Shown: positions 1 to 5,212 of the stretch, piece after piece
Numbering within the stretch: the stretch's first letter is position 1
Layout of the letters: each line of letters begins with the position of its first letter
Assembly: GCA_958417695.1 (NCBI GenBank)
Contig: CATZDQ010000126.1
Span: 1-5,212, forward strand
DNA from: an uncultured Clostridiaceae bacterium
GTDB lineage: Bacteria > Bacillota > Clostridia > TANB77 > CAG-508
DNA length: 5,212 bases
Reading direction: 5' to 3'
Translations under genes and position numbers: made by a program
The notes under the pieces: model-generated
Told to the model about the DNA's origin: nothing
Databases searched by the model: none
Seen by the model: only the letters and a program-made list of their open reading frames with translations

Positions 1-33
1 ATTTGGAAAGGACTGGAGAGTATAGATGAGTGA
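1..33 (+). CDS. 3' end of upstream gene, probably ABC transporter ATP-binding subunit (partial)
   Basis: Reading from base 1 gives ten codons, IWKGLESIDE, followed by TGA at 31-33. This reading overlaps the permease start by 8 bp, a typical translationally coupled junction inside an ABC transporter operon. In NitT/TauT importers the ATPase gene (SsuB/TauB type) very often sits directly before the permease, and an 'IW..LE' tail suits the C-terminus of such ATPases. Only ten residues are visible, so the identity is inferred from position. Another frame also stops here (TAG at 23-25), so even the reading frame is not certain. Confidence 0.4.
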   Translation: MWKGLESIDE

Positions 34-811
34 AGAAAGAAAAACATATTTAAAAAAACAAAAAAGAGAAAAGATAACCATTTTTATAACACAAGTAGCC
101 ATAATCGTCATCTTCTTAGCCCTATGGGAAATCTTAGCCAACATAGGTGTCATTGACAGTTTTATCATGAGCCAACCCTCTAGAATCCTAAAAACCTTTA
201 TGAACCTATCCCAAAATGGTTTACTAGAACATGTCGGTATTACCTGTTTAGAAACGATTATAGGCTTTCTATTAGGTACCATTTCTGGTACAATCATTGC
301 TATTTTATTATGGTGGTCAAAATTCTTATCAAGAGTAGCCGAGCCATTCTTAGTTGTACTAAACAGCCTACCCAAAATTGCTCTAGGACCAGTTATCATC
401 ATATGGGTAGGAGCAGGCATGCCAGCTATTATTGTCATGGCATTAGCCATTTCATTAATTGTTACTATTCTAGAAATCCTAAATGGCTTTTTAAACACAG
501 ACAAAGAACTCATAAAAATGGCAGAAACGTTTCATGCAAATAGACTACAAATTTTAACAAAAATAATTATACCAGCCAATGTATCCACCTTCTTTAACTC
601 TTTAAAAGTCAATATAGGATTATCTTTAGTCGGTGTTATATCAGGAGAATTCTTAGTATCCAAAGCTGGACTAGGATACCTAATTGTATATGGAGGGCAA
701 GTATTCCAACTAGATTTAGTCATGGCTAGTGTCATTATACTAGCTATCGTAGCAGCACTTATGTATGAAACCGTCGTCATTATCGAGAAGGTCGTTGGGG
801 GACGTATTTAA
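26..811 (+). CDS. ABC transporter permease, NitT/TauT (SsuC/TauC-like) family
   Basis: This is the membrane-spanning subunit of an importer; two copies would form the channel driven by the ATPase. The 261 residues are the usual length for SsuC/TauC/ThiX-type permeases. A lysine-rich cytoplasmic N-terminus is followed by a first membrane helix (about 17-41), 'SQPS' near 49-52 as in this family, helices at about 68-97 and 105-152, and further helices at about 190-215 and 230-256. The cytoplasmic EAA loop that docks on the ATPase spans 164-183 (KMAETF..ANR.QIL, then IIIP); the usual glycine of that motif is His170. The ATG at 26 is supported by GGAGAG at 15-20, with about 7 bases between the GGAG core and the start. 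The upstream gene overlaps the start, so the two are probably co-translated. The substrate cannot be read from this subunit; sulfonates, taurine, nitrate and pyrimidine precursors are the known choices in the family. Confidence 0.93.
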   Translation: MSEERKTYLKKQKREKITIFITQVAIIVIFLALWEILANIGVIDSFIMSQPSRILKTFMNLSQNGLLEHVGITCLETIIGFLLGTISGTIIAILLWWSKFLSRVAEPFLVVLNSLPKIALGPVIIIWVGAGMPAIIVMALAISLIVTILEILNGFLNTDKELIKMAETFHANRLQILTKIIIPANVSTFFNSLKVNIGLSLVGVISGEFLVSKAGLGYLIVYGGQVFQLDLVMASVIILAIVAALMYETVVIIEKVVGGRI

Positions 812-847
812 TTGGTTTACTATAGAAATAAAAAACAAGAAAAAGAC

Positions 848-884
848 AAAAGAGACCAATATAAAATAAAAAGGTCTCTTTTTT
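848..884 (+). terminator. Terminator-like hairpin between permease and binding-protein genes
   Basis: AAAAGAGACC (848-857) pairs perfectly with GGTCTCTTTT (873-882) around a 15-base A-rich loop. A run of six T (879-884) finishes the structure, partly inside the stem. The 6-bp GAGACC/GGTCTC core is the stable part. It may stop or thin out read-through from the permease into the binding-protein gene, so that gene may be made at a different level. I see no convincing promoter between 885 and 947. Confidence 0.65.
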
Positions 885-959
885 GGTGTAACTAAACTAA
901 AAAAAATGAATAAAATAAAAGTAGAGCATAGCTTTAGAAATATAAAAGGGGGAAATGCT

Positions 960-1967
960 GTGAGAAAATATGTCATTTACATTTTAATTGCGATTTTGAT
1001 AATAGTCGGTATCACTACATATGTATTAACCAGAAGCAATCAAACCGCAGTAGGTATGCAAAAGATAAAATTAAACGAAGTAACAAGGTCTGTTTTTTAT
1101 GCACCACAATATGTAGCCATTGAAAAAGGCTTTATGCAAGAAGAAGGACTAGAAGTAGAGATTACTACAGGGCAAGGAGCAGATAAAGTAATGACCGCCA
1201 TTTTAGCAGGTCAAAGCGATATTGGGCTTGCAGGACCAGAAGCGTCTATTTATGTATATAATGAAGGTAAGGAAGATTATACACAAGTTTTTGCACAACT
1301 TACACAAAAAGATGGTTCATTTTTAGTAAGTAGAACACCTACAGAAAACTTTAGTTGGCAAGATTTAAAGGGAAAGACTGTCATTCCAGGTAGAAAAGGC
1401 GGTGTACCTTATATGACTTTAGAGTATGTTTTAAGACAAAATGGATTGAACCCAGATACAGATTTAGTATTAGATGATAGTATAAAATTTGATTTGATGG
1501 CAGGAGCATTTACAGGTGGAACAGCAGACTATGTAACCTTATTTGAGCCAACCGCCACAATGACACAAAATGCTGGTAAAGGGTATATAGTAGCTTCTGT
1601 AGGAGAAGCATCTGGAGAAATTCCTTACACAGCGTATTTTGCTAAGAAAAGTTATATAGAAAATAATAAGGATACTATCCAAAAATTTACCAATGCTATC
1701 TATAAAGGACAACAATGGATAAAAGAGCACACAACACAAGAAATTGCAGAAGAAATTAAAGGTTTTTTCCCAGATACAGATGTAGAATTATTAGCCAATG
1801 TACTACAAAGTTATAAAGATATAGATGCATGGAAAACAGAACCCACTATGAAAGAAGAATCTTTTGAATTACTACAAACGGTAATGGAACAGGCAGGAGA
1901 ACTAAAACAAAGAGCGCCATTTGATAAAATAATTGATAATCAATATGCACAAGAAGCAACAAAATAA
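960..1967 (+). CDS. ABC transporter substrate-binding protein, NMT1/THI5-like (NitT/TauT family)
   Basis: This is the extracellular solute receptor for the importer whose permease precedes it. I chose the GTG at 960 because GGGGG at 948-952 lies 7 bases upstream and the hydrophobic leader then starts at once; the in-frame ATG at 906 has no SD and would add a polar tail. The product is 335 residues, normal for the family. Residues 4-23 form a membrane segment, then a short linker and the periplasmic-binding-protein-like fold (PF09084 type). That fold shows 'YAPQYVAIEKGF' near 47-58, 'GADKVMTAILAGQSDIG', 'GPEASIYVYNEG', 'DLKGKTVIPGRKGG' and 'TLFEPTATM'. The C-terminal half is complete. There is no cysteine anywhere, so no lipobox: the protein is apparently held by an uncleaved helix rather than by lipid. 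Gene order suggests an ATPase-permease-receptor operon. The ligand is unknown; sulfonate, taurine or a pyrimidine are possible from family knowledge only. Confidence 0.9.
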   Translation: MRKYVIYILIAILIIVGITTYVLTRSNQTAVGMQKIKLNEVTRSVFYAPQYVAIEKGFMQEEGLEVEITTGQGADKVMTAILAGQSDIGLAGPEASIYVYNEGKEDYTQVFAQLTQKDGSFLVSRTPTENFSWQDLKGKTVIPGRKGGVPYMTLEYVLRQNGLNPDTDLVLDDSIKFDLMAGAFTGGTADYVTLFEPTATMTQNAGKGYIVASVGEASGEIPYTAYFAKKSYIENNKDTIQKFTNAIYKGQQWIKEHTTQEIAEEIKGFFPDTDVELLANVLQSYKDIDAWKTEPTMKEESFELLQTVMEQAGELKQRAPFDKIIDNQYAQEATK

Positions 1968-1977
1968 AAATTAAAAG

Positions 1978-2016
1978 TACAGATAGAATTTTTTAGAGTT
2001 CTACCTGTATTTTTTT
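1978..2016 (+). terminator. Intrinsic terminator of the ABC importer operon
   Basis: TACAG (1978-1982) pairs with CTGTA (2005-2009) and TAGAA (1984-1988) pairs with TTCTA (1999-2003), with one A/C mismatch between the two blocks and a 10-base loop. Seven T residues (2010-2016) follow directly. It begins 10 bases after the stop codon of the binding-protein gene and separates the importer operon from the next unit. Confidence 0.85.
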
Positions 2017-2017
2017 C

Positions 2018-2046
2018 TTGCTAAATAGAAAAAATAGACATATAAT
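2018..2046 (+). promoter_or_regulatory. Sigma-A-type promoter of the DUF362 gene
   Basis: TTGCTA (2018-2023) and a perfect TATAAT (2041-2046) are separated by 17 bp. The start of transcription would fall near 2053, leaving a leader of about 23 bases that carries the SD AAGGAGGAG (2064-2072). The position, immediately after one terminator and just before a gene, supports the call. Confidence 0.75.
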
Positions 2047-2075
2047 AAAACTAATGAAAAAACAAGGAGGAGAAT

Positions 2076-3195
2076 ATGGAACCAGCAATTGTCTATTTTA
2101 CAGACTTTAGAGCAAGACCAGGCTTAAATTTATTACAAAAGTTAAAAAAATTAATAAAACAAGCAGGTATAGAACAAATCGATTTTGACCACAAATTTGT
2201 GGCTATCAAAATTCATTTTGGAGAACCAGGAAATTTAGCTTATTTAAGACCAAACTATGCAAAGGTGGTAGCCGATTATATAAAAGAACTAGGAGGAACA
2301 CCATTTTTAACAGACTGCAACACTTTATATGTAGGGAGAAGAAAAAATGCAATAGACCATATTGATGCAGCTTACGAAAATGGATTTACACCATATGCAA
2401 CTGGCTGTCAAGTATTAATTGCAGATGGACTAAAAGGAACAGATGATATAGAAGTACCAGTTAATGGAGAATATGTAAAAAATGCAAAAATAGGAAGAAG
2501 CATTATGGATGCAGATATCATCATTTCACTAAATCACTTTAAGGGTCATGAATCTACAGGATTCGGAGGAGCATTAAAAAACTTAGGAATGGGATGTGGC
2601 TCTCGAGCAGGAAAAATGGAAATGCATAGTTCACGGAAAACCAGTATCCCTTATAGAAAAATGCGTAGGTTGCAAGCAATGTATAAAACAATGTGCACAT
2701 GGCGCCATTTCCTATGATAAAAATGGAAAGGTACAAATTAACCATGAAAAATGTGTAGGTTGTGGAAGATGTATAGGCGTATGTAACTTTGATGCTATAA
2801 AAGCTGGAAACAACCATTCCAATGATATCTTAAATAAAAAAATTGCAGAATATACTTTAGCAGTAGTAAAAGATAGACCAAGTTTCCATATAAACATCAT
2901 AACCGATGTATCACCAAACTGTGACTGCCATAGTGAAAATGATGCACCTATTGTACCAAATATTGGCATGTTAGCTTCTTTTGACCCAGTGGCTTTAGAT
3001 ATGGCTTGTGCAGATTTAGTGAATGAGCAAACACCATTTAGTAATAGCCATATAGGCGATAGGAAAAAGAAAGCAAAAGTAGAAGAAACCGATGTATTTA
3101 TGCAAAATCATCCAGAAACCAACTGGAAAGTAGGATTAGAACATGCACAAAAATTAGGAATCGGTAATATGCAATATCAGCTAAAAAAGATTTAA
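2076..3195 (+). pseudogene. DUF362 domain protein with 2x[4Fe-4S] ferredoxin domain, split by a frameshift
   Basis: The first frame (2076 to stop at 2717) and the second (open from 2587, ending at 3195) each encode half of one DUF362 (PF04015) protein. Joined by skipping base 2634 they give 372 residues, close to the family's full length. Seen in order: the N-terminal DUF362 part with 'KIHFGEPGN', 'TDCNTLY', 'NHFKGHESTGFGGALKNLG' and 'GCGSRAGKMEMHSS'; then a ferredoxin insert with Cys196, 199, 202, 206 and Cys226, 229, 232, 236 (two CxxCxxCxxxC motifs, two [4Fe-4S] clusters); then the C-terminal part with 'CDCHSEND', 'ASFDPVALDMACADLVN' and a 'LGIG..QYQL' tail. No other lesion is visible. The promoter, SD (AAGGAGGAG, 5 bases from ATG) and terminator are intact, so the break is recent, a sequence error, or bridged by +1 frameshifting. 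The family's function is not established; an electron-transfer or iron-sulfur role is inferred from the clusters. Confidence 0.85.
2631..2637 (+). other. Probable +1 frameshift point within the DUF362 gene
   Basis: The first frame reads ...ATG CAT AGT TCA CGG AAA; the family-like continuation is in the +1 frame, GGA AAA CCA GTA, starting at 2635. Skipping C2634 gives MHSS-GKPV and leads straight into 'EKCVGC'. The second frame is closed upstream by TAG at 2584-2586, so the switch must lie between 2587 and 2714; similarity of both sides to the family places it near 2634. The zero-frame codon here is CGG, which I find nowhere else in frame in this window. Confidence 0.75.
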
Positions 3196-3216
3196 AACAA
3201 AAAAGAAATCTCAAAT

Positions 3217-3241
3217 AAAGTGATAACAATTCTCACTTTTT
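3217..3241 (+). terminator. Terminator after the DUF362 gene
   Basis: AAAGTGA (3217-3223) pairs with TCACTTT (3233-3239) around a 9-base loop, and five T (3237-3241) finish it. It lies 21 bases past the stop codon. The stem is short and AT-rich, so it is probably of moderate strength. Confidence 0.65.
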
Positions 3242-3331
3242 AAAAATAAGCCTTGAAACCATTGATAATACAGAAACCTAAAAATGGTAAAAAATAGATA
3301 CCTATAGAAGACCTTTGACACGTCATAATAT

Positions 3332-3359
3332 TGTAACAAAACTGTAACATGATTGTAAT
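3332..3359 (+). promoter_or_regulatory. Triple TGTWAH direct repeat, WalR-type response-regulator site
   Basis: TGTAAC (3332-3337), TGTAAC (3343-3348) and TGTAAT (3354-3359) are each separated by exactly 5 bases, an 11-bp period of about one helical turn. The published WalR (YycF) site of Bacillus and Staphylococcus is TGTWAH-N5-TGTWAH, which all three copies match. An OmpR/PhoB-family dimer would bind two copies on one face of the DNA. PhoP-type boxes have the same architecture with a different hexamer, so the exact regulator is inferred. What it controls is not clear: nrdD starts 330 bases downstream, and the DUF362 gene ends upstream. Confidence 0.55.
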
Positions 3360-3464
3360 ATAAAAAAGAAAGCTAAGAGGCGCAATACTTATATAAAAAA
3401 GATTGCCTAAAAAACATACCAGACAAAAAAGACAAAATTGAATAAACGTTGAAATATCAATAAA

Positions 3465-3497
3465 AAACAGATACATTGACATAACGGATATCTGTTT
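3465..3497. repeat. 9-bp perfect inverted repeat overlapping a promoter -35
   Basis: AAACAGATA (3465-3473) and TATCTGTTT (3489-3497) are perfect reverse complements separated by 15 bases. The right arm touches the TTGACA at 3496-3501, and the loop holds a second TTGACA (3476-3481). It could be an operator for a dimeric repressor at the downstream promoter or a hairpin in a transcript that ends at 3560. Confidence 0.5.
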
Positions 3498-3524
3498 GAC
3501 AATTCCATAGAATTCATATAATAT
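3496..3524 (+). promoter_or_regulatory. Candidate distal nrdD promoter (P1)
   Basis: A perfect TTGACA (3496-3501) is followed after 17 bp by TAATAT (3519-3524); the overlapping TATAAT at 3517-3522 has a 15-bp spacer. Transcription would start near 3531, inside the left half of the terminator hairpin. Such an RNA would lack the left stem arm and so pass that terminator, giving an nrdD leader of about 160 bases. Confidence 0.5.
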
Positions 3525-3560
3525 GTAATCACTTCGAAAGAAGAAATTACATATTTTTTT
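3521..3560 (+). terminator. Orphan intrinsic terminator with GAAA tetraloop
   Basis: ATATGTAAT (3521-3529) pairs with ATTACATAT (3546-3554). Inside it CTTC (3532-3535) pairs with GAAG (3540-3543) across a GAAA loop, with a 2x2 internal mismatch between the two stems. Seven T (3554-3560) follow. The U-tract orientation shows it acts on plus-strand transcripts. No gene lies between it and the earlier terminator at 3217-3241, so it implies a separate RNA made in between, or control of nrdD read-through. Confidence 0.75.
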
Positions 3561-3631
3561 ATACGAATTTTGTAGAAAAAGAAAAAAGACAAAAATGAGA
3601 ACAATTATCAAAATGTGTAAAAAACAAAGAA

Positions 3632-3660
3632 TATTACACTCTGAGAAACAGAGTTATAAT
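3632..3660 (+). promoter_or_regulatory. Candidate proximal nrdD promoter (P2)
   Basis: A perfect TATAAT (3655-3660) has a weak -35, TATTAC (3632-3637), at 17 bp. The leader would be about 23 bases and carry the nrdD SD (AGGGGG, 3676-3681). The poor -35 suggests either dependence on an activator or modest basal strength. Confidence 0.5.
3638..3654. promoter_or_regulatory. 17-bp dyad filling the spacer of promoter P2
   Basis: ACTCTG (3638-3643) and CAGAGT (3649-3654) are perfect inverted repeats with AGAAA between. The 17-bp element occupies exactly the space between the -35 and -10 of P2, the place where a repressor would block polymerase or a MerR-like factor would twist the spacer. It does not resemble the NrdR box (ACAC/TGTG-type arms), the usual nrd operator. 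Confidence 0.4.
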
Positions 3661-3689
3661 ATATATATTTTATATAGGGGGTAAAAAAT

Positions 3690-5212
3690 ATGCAAGTTAT
3701 CAAAAGAGACGGCAGATTAGCCGAATTTAATCCAGAAAGAATCGTAAAAGCAGTTACACTAGCCATGTCACAAACACCAGGAGGTGTCGATATAGATTTA
3801 GCGAATAAAATTGCAGATGGAGTAAAAAAACAATTAGAAGACAAAAACCAAGTTTCAGTATATGAAATACAAGACTTAGTAGAAAAGAAATTAATGTCTT
3901 CTTCTAGAAAAGAAGTAGCACAAAGTTATATTACTTATCGTTATAATAGAGATGTTGCTAGAAAATCTAAAACAAAAGAAATGTTCCTAGAAATTATAGA
4001 AACAAAATCCAATGATATTACAAGAGAAAATGCCAATATGAATGCCGATACACCAGCAGGCATGATGATGAAATTTGCATCAGAAACGACAAAACCATTT
4101 GTAGATGATTTTTTACTTTCTAATGAAGCAAGAGTGGCTTTCCAAAAAGGTTATATTCATATCCATGATAAAGACTATTATCCAACCAAATCTTTAACTT
4201 GTTTACAACATCCATTAGACAAAATCTTAAAAAATGGATTTAAAGCAGGTCATGGTGCCTCTAGACCAGCAAAAAGAATAGAAACTGCTAGTATCTTAGG
4301 CTGTATTTCCATGGAAACGGTACAAAATGAAATGCATGGTGGACAAGCTATACCAGCATTTGATTATTACTTAGCACCTTATGTAAAAGCAACATTTATA
4401 GAAGAAATTAAGAAAATAGAAGATTTCTTAGATAAAGATTTATCACATTTATATGATTATGAAGTAAAAGATTATATTAAAAAAGACTTAAAAGGATTAC
4501 AAGGAGATGAAAGAGACATCCAAGCAGCTATTAACAACACTGTTGGAAGAGTACATCAAGCCATGGAAGCTTTCATCCATAATATGAACACCATCCATTC
4601 AAGAGGAGGAAATCAAGTAGTATTTAGTTCTATTAACTATGGAACAGATACTTCTCCAGAAGGAAGATGTATCATAAGAGAAATGTTACTTTCTACAGAA
4701 CGTGGTGTAGGAAATAACGAAACACCAATTTTCCCAATCCAAATTTGGAAGAAAAAAAGAGGTGTGAACTACTTACCAGAAGATCCAAATTATGATTTAT
4801 ATAAATTAGCTTGCCGTGTTACTGCTAAAAGATTTTTCCCTAACTTTATTAACCTAGATGCAACCTTTAATCAACATCCAAAGTGGAACAAAGATGACCC
4901 TAATAGATATATGTATGAATGTGCTACCATGGGTTGTAGAACTAGAGTATTTAAAGATAGACATGGAGAAGATACTTCTATAGGAAGAGGAAACATTTCC
5001 TTTACCACTATTAACTTACCTAGACTTGCTATTGAATCCGCATATGAAGCACAAGAGCAAACAGGAGTTAGCTTTGTACTAGGAAAAGGTAGTGAAGAAC
5101 ATATGACAGCTGCCTACAAAAAAGCAGTTAAGAAAATTTTTATGCAGAAACTAGAAAAATACTGTGATATTACAGCAAGACAATTATATGATAGATATAA
5201 ATTCCAATCTAC
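3690..5212 (+). CDS. nrdD: Anaerobic (class III) ribonucleoside-triphosphate reductase, 3' end beyond window
   Basis: NrdD reduces ribonucleoside triphosphates to deoxynucleotides in the cytoplasm under anoxia with a glycyl radical installed by the radical-SAM activase NrdG. The frame stays open for 507 codons to the window edge; relatives are about 700 residues, so roughly 190 are missing. Residues 3-92 are an ATP-cone (starts VIKRDGRLAEFNPERIVKAV), the allosteric nucleotide site. The catalytic barrel shows 'NADTPAG' (118-124), 'HIHDKDYY' (157-164), Cys171, 'QNEMHGGQ..P.FD' (212-225), 'HSRGGNQVVFSSINYG' (from 303), 'ETPIFPIQIWKKK' (344-356) and 'CATMGCRTRV' (411-420). Cys416 in MGCR is, by family knowledge, the likely thiyl-radical cysteine. 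The zinc-binding cysteines and the glycyl-radical loop would lie past 5212. The ATG at 3690 has AGGGGG at 3676-3681, 8 bases away. Two promoters and a dyad lie upstream; nrdG would be expected downstream. Confidence 0.96.
   Translation, partial: MQVIKRDGRLAEFNPERIVKAVTLAMSQTPGGVDIDLANKIADGVKKQLEDKNQVSVYEIQDLVEKKLMSSSRKEVAQSYITYRYNRDVARKSKTKEMFLEIIETKSNDITRENANMNADTPAGMMMKFASETTKPFVDDFLLSNEARVAFQKGYIHIHDKDYYPTKSLTCLQHPLDKILKNGFKAGHGASRPAKRIETASILGCISMETVQNEMHGGQAIPAFDYYLAPYVKATFIEEIKKIEDFLDKDLSHLYDYEVKDYIKKDLKGLQGDERDIQAAINNTVGRVHQAMEAFIHNMNTIHSRGGNQVVFSSINYGTDTSPEGRCIIREMLLSTERGVGNNETPIFPIQIWKKKRGVNYLPEDPNYDLYKLACRVTAKRFFPNFINLDATFNQHPKWNKDDPNRYMYECATMGCRTRVFKDRHGEDTSIGRGNISFTTINLPRLAIESAYEAQEQTGVSFVLGKGSEEHMTAAYKKAVKKIFMQKLEKYCDITARQLYDRYKFQS

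Larger units (their letters stand above)
3242..3689. other. Non-coding region upstream of nrdD, rich in regulatory signals
   Basis: I find no credible protein gene on either strand in these 448 bases. The minus-strand open frames here are antisense to A-rich sequence, giving Phe/Ile-rich translations with no SD. On the plus strand only very short frames exist. The stretch does hold three TGTWAH hexamers (3332-3359), a weak hairpin (AGGC 3378-3381 with GCCT 3405-3408 and AAT/ATT inside), a 9-bp inverted repeat (3465-3497), a strong orphan terminator (3521-3560), and two promoter candidates reading towards nrdD. It is therefore either a long control region, the site of a small RNA, or both. Confidence 0.6.

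Noticed and set aside
310..543. Second plus-strand frame inside the permease gene
   Set aside because: Out-of-frame shadow of the permease with no SD and no recognisable features.
906..959. ATG at 906 as start of the binding-protein gene
   Set aside because: No SD precedes it and it adds a polar 18-residue tail before the membrane segment, whereas GTG at 960 has GGGGG 7 bases upstream.
2554..2969. Minus-strand open frames opposite the DUF362 gene
   Set aside because: Shadows of a clearly coding strand; no SD, and the translations are low-complexity hydrophobic sequence.
3258..3288. Dyad ACCATT-N19-AATGGT as a hairpin or operator
   Set aside because: Six-base arms with a long AT-rich loop are expected by chance here, and no promoter or T-run is attached.
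3315..3343. TTGACA at 3315-3320 as a promoter -35 driving the intergenic region
   Set aside because: No -10-like hexamer lies 16-18 bp downstream (AAAACT at 17 bp), so this is not a supported promoter.
3240..3611. Minus-strand open frame of 123 codons, rich in Phe, Ile and Leu, which looks like a membrane protein
   Set aside because: It is the complement of A-rich intergenic DNA, starts at TTG without an SD, has no family-like motif, and overlaps two plus-strand terminators and promoter elements.
3595..3684. A 29-codon plus-strand frame ending 5 bases before the nrdD start, with the nrdD SD inside its last codons, like a leader peptide
   Set aside because: There is no SD before its ATG, and its sequence is explained by the P2 promoter and dyad. 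It would be transcribed only from P1. No ladder of regulatory codons is seen.
3242..3689. Riboswitch (for example cobalamin) or paired NrdR boxes upstream of nrdD
   Set aside because: I looked for a B12-box-like GCCACTG and for ACAC/TGTG-type NrdR palindromes and found no acceptable match.
1..5212. CRISPR arrays, tRNA or rRNA genes, insertion sequences, attachment sites
   Set aside because: No regular spaced repeats of suitable length, cloverleaf sequences, transposase motifs or flanking inverted repeats were seen.

Overview
The window is AT-rich DNA with strong purine-rich Shine-Dalgarno sites, heavy use of AGA, TTA and ATA codons, and U-tailed hairpin terminators. This fits a low-GC Gram-positive anaerobe, most likely a member of the Clostridia. 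The oxygen-sensitive class III ribonucleotide reductase gene at the right end and the 2x[4Fe-4S] DUF362 protein in the middle agree with a strict anaerobe. I cannot name a genus from the sequence alone.

Layout, all genes on the + strand. (1) Positions 1-1967 are the 3' part of a NitT/TauT-type ABC importer operon: the last codons of an upstream gene (probably the ATPase subunit), the permease (26-811) and the substrate-binding protein (960-1967). A terminator-like hairpin (848-884) lies between the last two, and a clear terminator (1978-2016) closes the unit. (2) Positions 2018-3241 form a single-gene unit with a good promoter (2018-2046), a very strong SD, a DUF362/ferredoxin gene (2076-3195) broken by one frameshift near 2634, and a terminator (3217-3241). 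(3) Positions 3242-3689 are about 450 bases without a credible gene but rich in signals: three TGTWAH hexamers at 11-bp spacing (a WalR-type array), an inverted repeat, an orphan terminator with a GAAA loop, and two candidate promoters reading towards the next gene. (4) Positions 3690-5212 are the first 507 codons of nrdD, the anaerobic ribonucleoside-triphosphate reductase, which runs off the right edge.

The importer would bring in a small organic solute; the family includes sulfonate, taurine, nitrate and thiamin-precursor importers, and the substrate cannot be told here. NrdD makes deoxynucleotides without oxygen. The DUF362 protein has no established role. No functional link between the three units is visible; they look like separate transcription units.

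No novel multi-gene system is visible. The parts most worth a second look are the frameshifted DUF362 gene, whose two halves are otherwise intact, and the signal-dense region upstream of nrdD, which may hold a small RNA or a regulated leader.
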